A stretch of DNA of 64,000 bases from Seonamhaeicola sp. S2-3 (GCF_001971785.1 NZ_CP019389.1:507001-571000), one strand, 5' to 3'. Counted from the first letter of the stretch, positions 44,950-55,619 are shown. The notes: a model not told the origin generated them from the letters alone. Numbers and translations: made by a program.

Positions 44950-46044
44950 CTAACTCTTTACATCTAAAGCATCTCTCAAAGCATTACCAATTAGCATAAA
45001 AGCCATTACCAAACTCATAATGCAAAGCCCTGGAATAATAGCTAAATAGGGTTTTCCAAGAATTATGTAATTGTAATGATCTTTTATCATAGCACCCCAA
45101 CTAGCCATAGGTGGTTGTGCTCCTATACCTAAAAAACTCAATCCGCTTTCTATTAAAATAGCTGCTGCAAAATTAGCAGCAGATATCACTATTACTGGAG
45201 CCATAATATTTGGTAAAATGTGTTTAATAATAATTCTTAAATCACTAAAACCAAGTGCTCTTGCAGCCGTTACATATTGCATTTCTTTTGCGCTTATTAT
45301 TTGCCCACGTACTACCCGTGCTACTTCAACCCACATAGTGAGCCCTACTGCAATAAAAACTTGCCAAAAACCTTTCCCTAAAGCTAGTGTAATAGCTATT
45401 ACTAACAGTAAAGTTGGAATAGACCAAGTAACATTAATAAGCCACATAATAACAGCATCTACTTTACCGCCAAAATAGCCTGCTAAACTCCCCATTAAAA
45501 GTCCAATTAACAGAGAAATAAAAACAGCTACAAACCCAATAAAAAATGAAATTCTAGCCCCAACTAGCACTCTACTTAATAAATCTCTTCCGTATTTATC
45601 TGTTCCAAAAAGAAACGTTTTTTCATTTATAAACTTATTTACATCTTTATTTGGAAATGATTTTAAAGGAATTGATTTCTCTACACCTTCAACACCATCA
45701 GATGCATATTCTTTATAGTTTAAAACCTCATTGTTAATAGTATAATATGAAATAGGAACTTCTGTGTTTGTATTCTTCTTTCCAAAAAATATTTTACTCA
45801 AAACACTTTGTTGCGTTTCAAATTGAGAAGGTATTGTAAGTATGGTTACTTTAAATCCTGGTTTTTTAGAATGGATAGATAAATGCATTTGGTTTGCATG
45901 CTGCGAATTATCTGGTGCTATTACATATGCAAACACCGATATACACCCCACAAACACTAAAAAATAGAAACTAAAAACGCCCCAAAAGTTCTTTTTAAAC
46001 TTTTGGAGCGCTAATTGTTTTAATGAGTTTGACTTATGACTCAT
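44950..46044 (-). CDS. Peptide/nickel-type ABC transporter permease (OppC/DppC family)
   Basis: The 364-residue membrane protein has an N-terminal OppC extension with one helix, a periplasmic segment including FLFGTDKYGRDLLSR, and the permease core with the EAA-like motif AARALGFSDLRIIIKHILPN. It is one half of an importer; no ATPase, partner permease or binding protein is beside it, a scattered arrangement typical of Bacteroidota. It follows the prc gene by 10 bp. Confidence 0.85.
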   Translation of the reverse strand: MSHKSNSLKQLALQKFKKNFWGVFSFYFLVFVGCISVFAYVIAPDNSQHANQMHLSIHSKKPGFKVTILTIPSQFETQQSVLSKIFFGKKNTNTEVPISYYTINNEVLNYKEYASDGVEGVEKSIPLKSFPNKDVNKFINEKTFLFGTDKYGRDLLSRVLVGARISFFIGFVAVFISLLIGLLMGSLAGYFGGKVDAVIMWLINVTWSIPTLLLVIAITLALGKGFWQVFIAVGLTMWVEVARVVRGQIISAKEMQYVTAARALGFSDLRIIIKHILPNIMAPVIVISAANFAAAILIESGLSFLGIGAQPPMASWGAMIKDHYNYIILGKPYLAIIPGLCIMSLVMAFMLIGNALRDALDVKS

Positions 46045-46054
46045 AAACTCATTT

Positions 46055-48226
46055 CTAATGTTTTACAGTTGCTGCTGCTTTAGTTTTTGCTGCAGCTACT
46101 TTTTTTAATGGATATGATGTTTTTAAATCTTCTAATACATTTAACGCCTCTTCTATATAAACATCTTTAGCTAAACTTTCGTGCCAACGCTCTCGTTTTT
46201 CTTTCAAGTCTGTTGTGTCTTGAGTGAAAAGCGCTTTTTCATAAGCATGAGATCTAAATGTTAAATTGGTTTTATAATTAGACATAGCATCAAACTTTTT
46301 AGCCTCTTGATTATTTTTCTCATAGTCTTTTTTATAAACTTCATAGTTTAATGACACCACTGTTTCATCTATTTTACTTTTAACCCATTTTGCATTTTCT
46401 TCAATAAGCTTTAACTGCTCATTGTTTTTCATACGCTCTTTACTTTTTTGTATTGTAGCATCGTAATCAAAGTAATATTCCCATGGTGTATAATCTGCAG
46501 CAGTAATTTCATCATAAGGCAAAGGGTTGTCTTTTTCTTTTTCACCTACTTCAATAAAACTAAAACGTCCTGGTACAGTTACATCACTATGCACACCTTC
46601 TAGCTGTACAGAACCACCGTTAATTCTATAATATTTTTGTGTTGTAAATGCTAAAGCTCCTAAATCGGTACTAGTACTACTTCTAACAAAATCATTTAAA
46701 TTTTGCACATTTTGAACAGTACCTTTACCGTAAGTTTGCTTACTACCAATAATGATTGCTCTTTTATAATCTTGCATTGCAGCAGCCATAATTTCTGATG
46801 CTGACGCTGATAATTCATTTACTAAAATTACCAAAGGACCATCCCATGTTATGGATCTATCTCTATCTTTAAGCACTTCCTTATGAGACCCTGTTGTGCG
46901 AACCTGAACAATAGGCCCTTCTTCAATAAACAAGCCTGCCATATCTACAACTGTTGGTAAAGAACCTCCGCCATTGTTTCTTAAATCTAGCACTAAACCT
47001 TCCATTCCTTCGGCTTTTAAGCGTTCTATTTCTTTTTTAACGTCTTGTGCCGCATTAACGTTTTTGTAATCGTTAAAATCAACGTAAAATTTTGGCAGAT
47101 TAATAACCCCAAATATTCTTCCGTCTTTCTCAACCACTGATGATTTTGCATAGGTTTCACCTAACTCTACAACATCTCTAACAATTTCTACATCTTTAAT
47201 TGTACCATCAACCTTTTTTATGGTTAATGTTACTTTGGTTCCTTTTGGTCCTTTAATGTATTTAATGGCATCATTTATACGCATGCCTACAATGTCTATA
47301 GGATATTCTTCGTCTTCTTGTTTTACTTTTAGTATAATATCTTCAGCATCAAGCTCTCCACTTCTCCATGCAGGACCACCAGAAATAAGCTCTACAATTT
47401 TAATGTAATCCATTCTTTTTTGAAGTCTTGCGCCTATACCTTCTAATTTACCAGACATATCCATATCAAAAGCTTCTTTGCTTCTAGGTGGTAAATAATA
47501 AGTGTGCGGATCAAATTCTTCTACTATAGTATTTATGTAAATACCAAACCAATCTTCTCGCTCTAAATCATCAATGTTATCATTAAAGTAAATATCTATA
47601 GATTTTAATGTAGCTTCACGTGCTTCTTTTTCTATTTCCTCTTCTGTTTTCATTACATAAGAAGGGTCATTTTCTTTTGACTGTTTTTCCTGAATATGAA
47701 TATCATCATAGTTAGAAAGTGTAGAAAATTTTAGTTGCTTTCTCCAACGTTCCTTTAATTCTTTTTTATTTTTAACAAACTTATCTTTATCATAGTCTGT
47801 ATTAAAAGTTTCGTCAATAGTATAATCAAATGGCTTCGATAACACTTCTTTATAAATTTCTCTAGCTTCGGCAATTCGCTTTAATAAACGTTCATGCGTA
47901 ACATTGAAAAATGTAACATTGGTAGCTTTAAGTTGATCATCTAACTCTAGCTTATATTTTTCAAAATCTTTAATATCAGATTCATAAAAATATCTTTTGA
48001 AAGGATCTAGAGTTTCTATATAATCATTAAATAATTCTTCTGAAAAACTGTCATCTAATTCAATTGGATCAAAATGACCACGCTCTAAAACAAAAGTTAT
48101 AATTTGAATTAACAGCTTATCCTTATCAGGATTATCAAATGATTTTGTTGTAAAACTGCAAGATGCAAACGCTAACAACAGTAGTAATGATAGAACTTTA
48201 TAATTCCTTTTCATAATTTTTCTCAT
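46055..48226 (-). CDS. C-terminal processing protease (Prc/Tsp family, S41)
   Basis: The 723-residue periplasmic protease has a signal/lipoprotein start (LLLLLAFASC), an N-terminal helical domain, a PDZ domain (LEGIGARLQKRMDYIKIVELISGGPAWRSGELDAED in two parts) and an S41 core with the catalytic Ser in NELSASASEIMA and Lys in GSKQTYGKGTVQ. A DUF3340-like tail follows. It trims proteins at their C-termini and adjusts envelope enzymes. It probably heads an operon with the OppC-type permease. Confidence 0.9.
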   Translation of the reverse strand: MRKIMKRNYKVLSLLLLLAFASCSFTTKSFDNPDKDKLLIQIITFVLERGHFDPIELDDSFSEELFNDYIETLDPFKRYFYESDIKDFEKYKLELDDQLKATNVTFFNVTHERLLKRIAEAREIYKEVLSKPFDYTIDETFNTDYDKDKFVKNKKELKERWRKQLKFSTLSNYDDIHIQEKQSKENDPSYVMKTEEEIEKEAREATLKSIDIYFNDNIDDLEREDWFGIYINTIVEEFDPHTYYLPPRSKEAFDMDMSGKLEGIGARLQKRMDYIKIVELISGGPAWRSGELDAEDIILKVKQEDEEYPIDIVGMRINDAIKYIKGPKGTKVTLTIKKVDGTIKDVEIVRDVVELGETYAKSSVVEKDGRIFGVINLPKFYVDFNDYKNVNAAQDVKKEIERLKAEGMEGLVLDLRNNGGGSLPTVVDMAGLFIEEGPIVQVRTTGSHKEVLKDRDRSITWDGPLVILVNELSASASEIMAAAMQDYKRAIIIGSKQTYGKGTVQNVQNLNDFVRSSTSTDLGALAFTTQKYYRINGGSVQLEGVHSDVTVPGRFSFIEVGEKEKDNPLPYDEITAADYTPWEYYFDYDATIQKSKERMKNNEQLKLIEENAKWVKSKIDETVVSLNYEVYKKDYEKNNQEAKKFDAMSNYKTNLTFRSHAYEKALFTQDTTDLKEKRERWHESLAKDVYIEEALNVLEDLKTSYPLKKVAAAKTKAAATVKH

Positions 48227-48391
48227 CGGTTAATGTTTAATAGTTCTATTAAAGTAATAGTAATTTTTCACTAAAATAAAGAAAAAACTATGCCAACTAT
48301 GGTAAATAGCCCTAATTTTTTGTTAAACCAAAGAAATTGAGTGTTTACAAATGAAATTATGTATTTTAGCGATGATTATACTACAAAACGA

Positions 48392-49174
48392 ATGACAAAA
48401 AAACCGCTTATTCTAGTTACCAATGATGACGGTATAAATGCCCCAGGAATTAGAACCTTAATTAGCATTATGAACACCATTGGAGAGGTTGTGGTAGTAG
48501 CCCCAGATAGCCCGCAAAGTGGTATGGGACATGCTATTACGGTAGACACTACACTTTTTGTAGATAAAGTACAAATTGATGATGGGCCACAAACAGAATA
48601 CCGCTGTTCTGGCACACCTGCAGACTGTGTTAAACTAGCCATAAGAGAATTATTAGACAGAACGCCCGATATTTGTGTTTCTGGTATTAATCATGGCTCA
48701 AATTCTTCAATAAGTGTTATTTATTCTGGCACTATGAGTGCTGCCGTAGAAGCTGGTATTGAAGGGATTCCTGCTATTGGTTTTTCTTTATTAGATTACT
48801 CATGGAATGCTAATTTTGAAGCCTCTAAAACCTTTGTTAAAAATATAACAGAACAAGTTTTAGAAAATAAATTACCCAATGGTATTGTTTTAAATGTAAA
48901 CATTCCAAACCTACCAAAAAACAATATAAAAGGGGTTAAAGTTTGTAGGCAAGCTAAAGGTAATTGGGTTGAAGAATTTGATAAACGCCAAAACCCCTCT
49001 GGTAAAAATTATTATTGGCTTTCTGGTAAATTTGTAAATTTAGATGGTGGTGAAGATACCGATGAGCATGCGCTTGAGAATGGTTACATATCGGTAGTTC
49101 CTGTTCAATTTGATTTAACAGCACACCCATTTATTAAAGAATTAAATACTTGGAATTTAAACAACTCTGAATGA
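48392..49174 (+). CDS. surE: 5'/3'-nucleotidase SurE
   Basis: The 260-residue survival protein hydrolyses nucleoside monophosphates. LVTNDDGINAPG holds the metal-binding DD near residues 11-12, with GMGHAIT and CSGTPADCVKLA downstream. I chose the ATG at 48392, which gives the usual MTKKPLILVTNDDG start, over the ATG at 48341, whose 17 extra residues look like leader DNA. It begins a four- or five-gene plus-strand series. Confidence 0.92.
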   Translation: MTKKPLILVTNDDGINAPGIRTLISIMNTIGEVVVVAPDSPQSGMGHAITVDTTLFVDKVQIDDGPQTEYRCSGTPADCVKLAIRELLDRTPDICVSGINHGSNSSISVIYSGTMSAAVEAGIEGIPAIGFSLLDYSWNANFEASKTFVKNITEQVLENKLPNGIVLNVNIPNLPKNNIKGVKVCRQAKGNWVEEFDKRQNPSGKNYYWLSGKFVNLDGGEDTDEHALENGYISVVPVQFDLTAHPFIKELNTWNLNNSE

Positions 49175-49452
49175 AAAAAGAAATAATAATAGGCATGTTT
49201 GTTGGTTTAATTGCCAATAGTATTGGACTAATAATTGCTGCAACACTATTGGGAAAAGGAGATGATTTTACTACTGTTATAAAAGCAGCAGCTCAAGAAG
49301 GTTTTTTAGGAAAACTTATTAGTTTAGGAGCCATTTTAAACCTAATTGCTTTCTTTATTTTTATAAAGAAAAGACAAGATTATAGAGCAAGAGGCGTACT
49401 ATTAATTACCGTTTTTATTGCTGTTTTTACGTTTGTTTTTAAACTCTTCTAA
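49171..49452 (+). CDS. Small membrane protein of unknown function
   Basis: The 93-residue protein has three likely membrane helices (IGMFVGLIANSIGLIIAATLL, LISLGAILNLIAFFIFI, LLITVFIAVFTFVF). It overlaps the surE stop by ATGA and ends directly before lpxB, so it is translated with them. I recognise no functional family. Confidence 0.75.
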   Translation: MKKEIIIGMFVGLIANSIGLIIAATLLGKGDDFTTVIKAAAQEGFLGKLISLGAILNLIAFFIFIKKRQDYRARGVLLITVFIAVFTFVFKLF

Positions 49453-50565
49453 ATGAAGTACTATATACTTGCAGGAGAAGCATCGGGAGATTTACACGGT
49501 TCTAACCTAATGAAGGCGTTACTGAATGAAGATGCCCATGCCAATATTAGGTTTTGGGGTGGCGATCTTATGCAAGCTACCGGCGGCACTTTAGTGAAGC
49601 ACTATAAAGAACGTGCTTTTATGGGATTTATTGAAGTTATTATGAATCTTTCAAAAATCTTCAAACTCATTTCATTTTGTAAAGAAGACATAAAAAATTT
49701 CAATCCCGATGTTGTTATTTTTATTGATAATTCTGGCTTTAATTTACGCATAGCAAAATGGGCTAAAGCCGAAGGATTTAGAACTAATTATTACATTTCA
49801 CCACAAGTTTGGGCATCTAGAGCCAGTAGGGTAAAAAAAATTAAACGTGATATTGATAACATGTTTGTTATTCTGCCTTTTGTAAAACCTTTTTACGAAA
49901 AGTATAATTACAAAGTCCATTTTGTTGGACACCCATTAATTGACGCTATTGCAGACAGAAAACCCATTAGTGAATCTGATTTTAGAAAAACTTATAACCT
50001 GAGTGAAAAACCAATAATCGCCTTATTACCCGGAAGCAGAAAACAAGAAATAACAAAAATGCTATCGGTAATGTTGAGTTTGGTTGATGATTTTAAAGAT
50101 TATCAATTTGTTATTGCAGGAGCACCAAGTCAGGAACTAAGCTTTTATCAGCAATTTATAAAAACCGATAACGTTAAATTTATCTCTAACAAAACTTATG
50201 ACTTGTTAAGTGTTTCTTATGCAGCTTTGGTTACATCGGGTACCGCCACTTTAGAAACCGCTTTATTTAAAGTACCACAAGTAGTTTGCTATAAAGGCAG
50301 TGCTATTTCATATCACATTGCTAAAAGAATTATTACTTTAAAATTTATTTCTTTAGTTAATTTAGTAATGGATAAAGAGGTAGTAACAGAACTTATTCAG
50401 CACGATTTTAACAAAAGAAAACTAAAAGAAGAGCTTGAAAAGATTTTAGAAGGTGAGAAACGAAAAAAAATGTTTGAGGATTATTATGAGTTAGAAAAGG
50501 CTTTAGGAGGTAAGGGGGCTAGTAAAAAAACTGCTAAATTGATTTATGAATCTATTAAACAGTAG
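49453..50565 (+). CDS. lpxB: Lipid-A-disaccharide synthase
   Basis: The 370-residue GT-B enzyme joins UDP-diacylglucosamine and lipid X. AGEASGDLHGSNLM at the start, NYYISPQVWASRASRVKKI and ALLPGSRKQEI are family signatures, and TSGTATLETALF forms the donor site. It shows that the cell makes lipid A, hence an outer membrane. It begins right after the small membrane protein. Confidence 0.93.
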   Translation: MKYYILAGEASGDLHGSNLMKALLNEDAHANIRFWGGDLMQATGGTLVKHYKERAFMGFIEVIMNLSKIFKLISFCKEDIKNFNPDVVIFIDNSGFNLRIAKWAKAEGFRTNYYISPQVWASRASRVKKIKRDIDNMFVILPFVKPFYEKYNYKVHFVGHPLIDAIADRKPISESDFRKTYNLSEKPIIALLPGSRKQEITKMLSVMLSLVDDFKDYQFVIAGAPSQELSFYQQFIKTDNVKFISNKTYDLLSVSYAALVTSGTATLETALFKVPQVVCYKGSAISYHIAKRIITLKFISLVNLVMDKEVVTELIQHDFNKRKLKEELEKILEGEKRKKMFEDYYELEKALGGKGASKKTAKLIYESIKQ

Positions 50566-50575
50566 AACTTAACCT

Positions 50576-51124
50576 ATGAAAAAATTCCTTTTAATTATTT
50601 TAGTTCTTTTTAGTTTTGGCAGCTGCAAATCTTCAAAAAAGGCTAAAAACAATAAGGTTTCAACTTCAAAAATCATTACTAAAACAACCAAAACGAACAA
50701 TAGTACCAAGCACAAAAACTCTAATAACAAAGTTGCAGTTTCAAAAGCTGATGGTATTGTAAAGTTTGCAAAACAATTTAAAGGTGTTAGGTATAAATGG
50801 GGTGGCACCACAAAAGCAGGAATGGATTGCTCTGGTTTAGTTTTTGAGTCGTTTAGATCACATGATATTTACTTACCTAGAATATCTAGAGATATGGCTA
50901 AAAAAGGCATAAAACTAAAACTTAAAGATGTGAAAAAAGGCGATTTACTCTTTTTTAAAACCAAAAACAGAAGAAACGCCATTAATCACGTTGGATTAAT
51001 TGTTGAAATAAAAAACAACGATATTAAATTTATTCACGCCACTACAAGCAAAGGCGTTATTATTTCTGGACTTAATGAAAGCTATTGGCTCAAAGCCTTT
51101 GTTGAAGCGCGCCGTATTTTATAA
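50576..51124 (+). CDS. NlpC/P60 family lipoprotein (cell-wall peptidase)
   Basis: The 182-residue protein has a lipobox FGSC (Cys17), a Lys/Asn/Ser/Thr-rich linker (residues 18-58), and an NlpC/P60 domain with the catalytic Cys in MDCSGLVFES, His in NHVGLIVE and the polar residue in IHATTSKGV. It probably cuts peptide stems of peptidoglycan. It lies 10 bp after lpxB. Confidence 0.87.
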   Translation: MKKFLLIILVLFSFGSCKSSKKAKNNKVSTSKIITKTTKTNNSTKHKNSNNKVAVSKADGIVKFAKQFKGVRYKWGGTTKAGMDCSGLVFESFRSHDIYLPRISRDMAKKGIKLKLKDVKKGDLLFFKTKNRRNAINHVGLIVEIKNNDIKFIHATTSKGVIISGLNESYWLKAFVEARRIL

Positions 51125-51147
51125 GATATTTTTTATCTTACAACGGT

Positions 51148-53187
51148 ATGCAGCTACTAAATTTCACAATTATTAAGTTAACTGTTTGCCTAATTACAGG
51201 TATTATTATTGGGTATTTTATAGACATCCCATTACAAACATCTTTATTCTTAACCTTATCACTTTTTTTAATTTTAGCAGTTTCTTTTTTTATTGCTAAA
51301 AACCAATTTACTAAAACTATTTGGTTTGGTATTATTAGTTTTTTATCAATGATTTCTGTTGGTGTTTTAACTACTAATTTCCATAATGAAATTAATTTTT
51401 CTAGTCATTATTCTCATTATATTTCAGAAGATAAAGACTCCTCTCAAACTATTTCTTTTAGAATAAGAGAAGTTTTAAAACCAGGTAATTATTACAATAA
51501 ATACGTTGTTGATGTTTTAGAAGTTGAGGACACAAAAACAAAGGGTAAAACACTTTTAAATATTGAAAAAGACAGCCTTTTTCCTGAGATAAAAGTTGAT
51601 GATATATATATTACAAAAACCAACTTTAAAAACTTAATTCACCCGTTAAACCCCAACCAATTTGATTATAAAAATTATTTAGAAAAGAAATATATCTACC
51701 ACCAATTATTTATTAAAAATCAATCGTTATTAAAAGTTAGTTCTAAAACGCATACCATATTTGGGATAGCCAATAATTTAAGAGAATTTATTAATACTAA
51801 GTTAAAACCCTACAATTTTAAACCCAATGAATTAGCCATTATTAACGCGTTATTTTTAGGTCAAAGACAAGATATTAGCAAAGCAGTTTATTCTAGCTAT
51901 ACCAATGCTGGTGCTATTCACATACTAGCGGTTTCTGGTTTACATGTGGGTATTATTTTATTAATACTAAATTTTGTATTTAAACCTATTGAACGAATTA
52001 AAAACGGTTATTTCATTAAAACCGTAATTATTGTTTCTATACTGTGGAGTTTTGCTGTTATTGCAGGTTTATCAGCATCGGTAACCAGAGCTGTTACCAT
52101 GTTTAGCATTGTAGCCATTGCTATGAATTTAAAACGACCAACTAATGTTTATAATACACTAGCAATTTCAATGCTTATTATTTTACTGTTTAAACCTTTA
52201 TTTATTTTTGATGTTGGTTTTCAATTAAGCTATTTAGCTGTTTTTGCTATTGTTTCTATAGACCCACTTTTATATAACCTGTGGAAACCTAAATATAAAA
52301 TAGTAGATATTTACTGGCATACACTTACCATAACTATTGCTGCTCAATTTGGAATTATTCCTGTGAGTCTTTATTATTTTCATCAGTTCCCGGGGTTGTT
52401 TTTTATTTCTAACCTTGCCATCATTCCGCTTTTAGGAATTATTTTAGGCTTTGGAATACTTGTAATTATTTTAGCAACCGCTAATATATTGCCTCAATTT
52501 TTAGCGAGTATTTTTGGGTGTGTTATTAGTGCTATGAATAGTGTTGTTAGTTGGATTTCTAATCAAGAAGCCTTTCTTTTTAAAGATATTCCTTTTAGTA
52601 TTTTATATGTTATTACTTCTTATCTAATTATTATTGCCTTAATTCAATTATTTATTAAAAGGAATTATAGAAGCCTTAGATTCTTTTTAATTACTATTTT
52701 AATTTTCCAAGCTTCAGTTATATATACTAAATTTCAGTTTCCTGAAAATCAATTTATTATTTTCCACAAAAGCAGATATAGTTTAATAGGAAATGTAACT
52801 AAAAACCACATAACTATAGCTCATGATTTTGATAGTATTACACTTTCAAAAAACAAAATTATTAAAGATTATACCGTTGGAAATTATATTAATTCTATTA
52901 AAACAGACTCTATCCAACCCATTTATTTACTAAATAAAAAAACAATTTTAGTAGTTGATAGCCTTGGGGTTTACAACGTAAAATCTGTACACCCCAATTA
53001 TGTTTTGTTAAGACAATCTCCTAAATTAAATTTGAACAGGTTAATAGATTCTATTAAACCAAATTATATTATTGCAGATGGTAGCAACTACAAATCTTAT
53101 ATAGAACACTGGGAAGCTATCTGTAAAAAAAGAAAACTCCCTTTTCACCAAACTAGTAAAAAAGGAGCTTTTATTATTAATTATTAG
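51148..53187 (+). CDS. comEC: ComEC/Rec2-type DNA uptake channel
   Basis: The 679-residue membrane protein has the competence domain core NALFLGQRQDIS and HILAVSGLHVGIILL. A C-terminal soluble part looks like a shortened, divergent metallo-beta-lactamase region lacking an obvious HxHxDH. It carries transforming DNA across the inner membrane, so natural competence is possible. It ends the plus-strand series from surE. Confidence 0.85.
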   Translation: MQLLNFTIIKLTVCLITGIIIGYFIDIPLQTSLFLTLSLFLILAVSFFIAKNQFTKTIWFGIISFLSMISVGVLTTNFHNEINFSSHYSHYISEDKDSSQTISFRIREVLKPGNYYNKYVVDVLEVEDTKTKGKTLLNIEKDSLFPEIKVDDIYITKTNFKNLIHPLNPNQFDYKNYLEKKYIYHQLFIKNQSLLKVSSKTHTIFGIANNLREFINTKLKPYNFKPNELAIINALFLGQRQDISKAVYSSYTNAGAIHILAVSGLHVGIILLILNFVFKPIERIKNGYFIKTVIIVSILWSFAVIAGLSASVTRAVTMFSIVAIAMNLKRPTNVYNTLAISMLIILLFKPLFIFDVGFQLSYLAVFAIVSIDPLLYNLWKPKYKIVDIYWHTLTITIAAQFGIIPVSLYYFHQFPGLFFISNLAIIPLLGIILGFGILVIILATANILPQFLASIFGCVISAMNSVVSWISNQEAFLFKDIPFSILYVITSYLIIIALIQLFIKRNYRSLRFFLITILIFQASVIYTKFQFPENQFIIFHKSRYSLIGNVTKNHITIAHDFDSITLSKNKIIKDYTVGNYINSIKTDSIQPIYLLNKKTILVVDSLGVYNVKSVHPNYVLLRQSPKLNLNRLIDSIKPNYIIADGSNYKSYIEHWEAICKKRKLPFHQTSKKGAFIINY

Positions 53188-53193
53188 TTGCTT

Positions 53194-53748
53194 TTAGCCT
53201 TCAAACTCTGGTTTAAAAGCTTTATAGTAAGCATTGAACTTTTCTTGAGTATCCATTTCCTTATGCTTATCATCTTTAAACATTTTCAAATACAATTCTA
53301 GCTGTGGAGGTGTTTGATAACCGCGTAATGGAAAAATCAATTTACCTTCTTCATCTAAAAAAACAATAGTTGGGTATGCTTGTATTTGAAAGTATCTAGA
53401 TAATTCATGAGGAGAATTACGTCTGTTAGCTAATTCTGGATTATAATTAGGGTTTGTAAACGTTTTTCCTTCATAATTTATCTCTTCGTTTCCTTCTGCA
53501 TTAAACTTTACAGCATAGTAATGTTGATTTACATAATCAACTACATCTTTGTTGTGAAAGGTATTCCTATCCAACATTTTACAAGGTCCACACCAATTGG
53601 TGTAAACATCCATCATAATCTTTTTAGGCGTTTTCTTTTGAAGTTCAATAGCCTCTTCTAACGTTACCCAATTAATGGTTTGAGCTATACCACTAACCGA
53701 AGTAAGCAATACTAGTAATAATATAAATTGTAGTTTTTTCATAACCAA
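53194..53748 (-). CDS. Secreted thioredoxin-fold protein
   Basis: The 184-residue protein has a signal peptide (to about residue 22) and a thioredoxin domain with the redox motif WCGPCK near residue 52 and the cis-Pro segment AYPTIVFLDEEGK. It acts in the periplasm on disulfides, as reductant or isomerase partner. It is downstream of the POT genes but separated by a strong terminator. Confidence 0.85.
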   Translation of the reverse strand: MVMKKLQFILLLVLLTSVSGIAQTINWVTLEEAIELQKKTPKKIMMDVYTNWCGPCKMLDRNTFHNKDVVDYVNQHYYAVKFNAEGNEEINYEGKTFTNPNYNPELANRRNSPHELSRYFQIQAYPTIVFLDEEGKLIFPLRGYQTPPQLELYLKMFKDDKHKEMDTQEKFNAYYKAFKPEFEG

Positions 53749-53778
53749 TTTGTTGCAATTATTGAGCCCAACTTACAA

Positions 53779-53804
53779 AAAATGCTCCTAAAAAGGAGCA
53801 TTTT
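53779..53804. terminator. Terminator after the POT transporter genes
   Basis: AAAATGCTCCT pairs perfectly with AGGAGCATTTT around a 4-nt loop and T runs lie on both sides. It ends the minus-strand peptide-use operon before the thioredoxin gene. Confidence 0.8.
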
Positions 53805-53829
53805 GAATATTTTTTAACTTTTTTTTCGA

Positions 53830-55608
53830 TTAACGAACACCGTGCATTAGTTTTTTAATTAACGGATGGAGCGCAAATGAAATCAATCCAAGCACAATAG
53901 GAACAATAGTAAATATCAAGAAAAAGTGAGATAAACCACTTTCTTCTGTTATTTTTTCAATATCACCTCCCACATAATGTGCCATTTTGTTTCCTATGGC
54001 AATAGCTAAATAATACACTCCAAACATAAACGCTACCATTCTAGCTGGTACAAGTTTACTTAAATATGATAATCCCATAGGAGACAAACATAATTCTCCA
54101 AGTGTGTGAAATAAATATGCTAAAACTAACCATATCATACTTAACTTAGCTGTTTCTGCTCCTAAAGGCACATTTCTAGTTGCAAATGCCAATAAACCAA
54201 AACCTATAGCCATAATAATTAAACCTAATCCATATTTTACAGCTGCTGGCGGATTATATTTACTATCCCACCATTTTGTAAATAAAGGTGCAAATATGAT
54301 TATAAACAGTGAGTTTAAAATTGCAAACCAAGTAATTTCAACCTCCTTAGCTTCTACCGTGAAATTTATATATAATTTATAAATAACCAATGCCCATATT
54401 ATAACAAAACTTATTCCTAATATGATGTTTGACAAACTTATTTTACTGAAAGTTTTTTTAAACAAACTGATAAGAACATAGGTAATAATAGCAATAGGAA
54501 CAACCGTTACAATTAAATCTATTATTTTAAATATGGAAGCCGCATTTCCAACTAAAACCCTATCTGTAAAGTCTCTAGTATATAATGGTAACGATCCTGC
54601 TGCCTGCTCAAAAGCTGCCCAAAAGAAGATAGTGAAAATACAGAAAATAGTAAAAGCTATCATTCTATCTCTTACAATTTTCTCATATCTAGGAATTCTT
54701 ACTACTAATATTACAATAAAAAGAATAGCTGCTAATAATGCAAAAAACAAAGAATCTGTCATTCCAGCCACAGTAAAATTAAGTACATTAATATTCCCTA
54801 TTTTACTTAAGGGATCATTAACAATAAAAATTAGGGCTGAAAGGATAAAAATACCTATTAAGGAATAATCTAAAATTGAAAACCTATTTAATTTAACATC
54901 TTCTTTTTGAGTCTTTGATGTTGGGTTTTCAACAAGCGTATCTACTAAATCTAGTTCTTCTTTTCTTGGTTTACTACCTATATCTCCAAAAAGTGGTTGA
55001 GCAAAATAAAATTGAAGCATTCCTAAAAACATAAAAATTCCTGCAAGACCAAAACCAAAACTCCAGCTTACATTTTCACCTATCCAACCACATAACATAA
55101 TTCCTAAAAAAGCCCCAGCATTTACACCCATATAAAAAATATTATAGGCTCCATCTTTCTTGTCATTTCTGCCTTCATACATTTTTGAAATTATAGATGT
55201 CATGTTAGGTTTAAAAAATCCATTTCCTATTATAAGTAAAGCAATTCCTATATATAAAAAAGTTGGTGTTTCAACCGCCATAGAAGCGTGTCCTAATGTC
55301 ATTAACAAAGCCCCAATAACAACAGCTACTCTATAACCAATTTTATTATCGGCTAGCCAACCTCCAACTATTGGTGTTAAATAAACAAACATAGCATAGG
55401 TTCCTAAAAGAGATAAGGCAGCTGCTTTACCCCATCCCCAACCAGGATTTTCTCCAGTAATAGCTCCTGTTAAAAAAATCACCAAAATGGCTCGCATACC
55501 ATAGTAAGAGAAACGCTCCCACATTTCGGTAAAAAATAAAACGAATAACCCTGAAGGATGACCTAAAACGGTATTTTTAAAAAAATGATCTGTTGATGTA
55601 TTTTCCAT
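53830..55608 (-). CDS. POT/PTR-family proton-dependent peptide transporter 2
   Basis: The 592-residue MFS protein has the POT motif TEMWERFSYYGMRAILVIFL (first helix, ExxERFxYYG) and the second signature GVNAGAFLGIMLCGWIGE; 14 helices are expected. It imports di- or tripeptides with protons. It lies 11 bp after a second POT gene and downstream of a dipeptidyl peptidase. It is longer than its neighbour because of a hydrophilic loop near residues 205-245. Confidence 0.9.
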   Translation of the reverse strand: MENTSTDHFFKNTVLGHPSGLFVLFFTEMWERFSYYGMRAILVIFLTGAITGENPGWGWGKAAALSLLGTYAMFVYLTPIVGGWLADNKIGYRVAVVIGALLMTLGHASMAVETPTFLYIGIALLIIGNGFFKPNMTSIISKMYEGRNDKKDGAYNIFYMGVNAGAFLGIMLCGWIGENVSWSFGFGLAGIFMFLGMLQFYFAQPLFGDIGSKPRKEELDLVDTLVENPTSKTQKEDVKLNRFSILDYSLIGIFILSALIFIVNDPLSKIGNINVLNFTVAGMTDSLFFALLAAILFIVILVVRIPRYEKIVRDRMIAFTIFCIFTIFFWAAFEQAAGSLPLYTRDFTDRVLVGNAASIFKIIDLIVTVVPIAIITYVLISLFKKTFSKISLSNIILGISFVIIWALVIYKLYINFTVEAKEVEITWFAILNSLFIIIFAPLFTKWWDSKYNPPAAVKYGLGLIIMAIGFGLLAFATRNVPLGAETAKLSMIWLVLAYLFHTLGELCLSPMGLSYLSKLVPARMVAFMFGVYYLAIAIGNKMAHYVGGDIEKITEESGLSHFFLIFTIVPIVLGLISFALHPLIKKLMHGVR

Positions 55609-55619
55609 ATAAGTTAGTT

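Noticed and set aside
48341..48391. Upstream ATG for surE
   Set aside because: The 17 added residues precede the conserved SurE start and look like untranslated leader.
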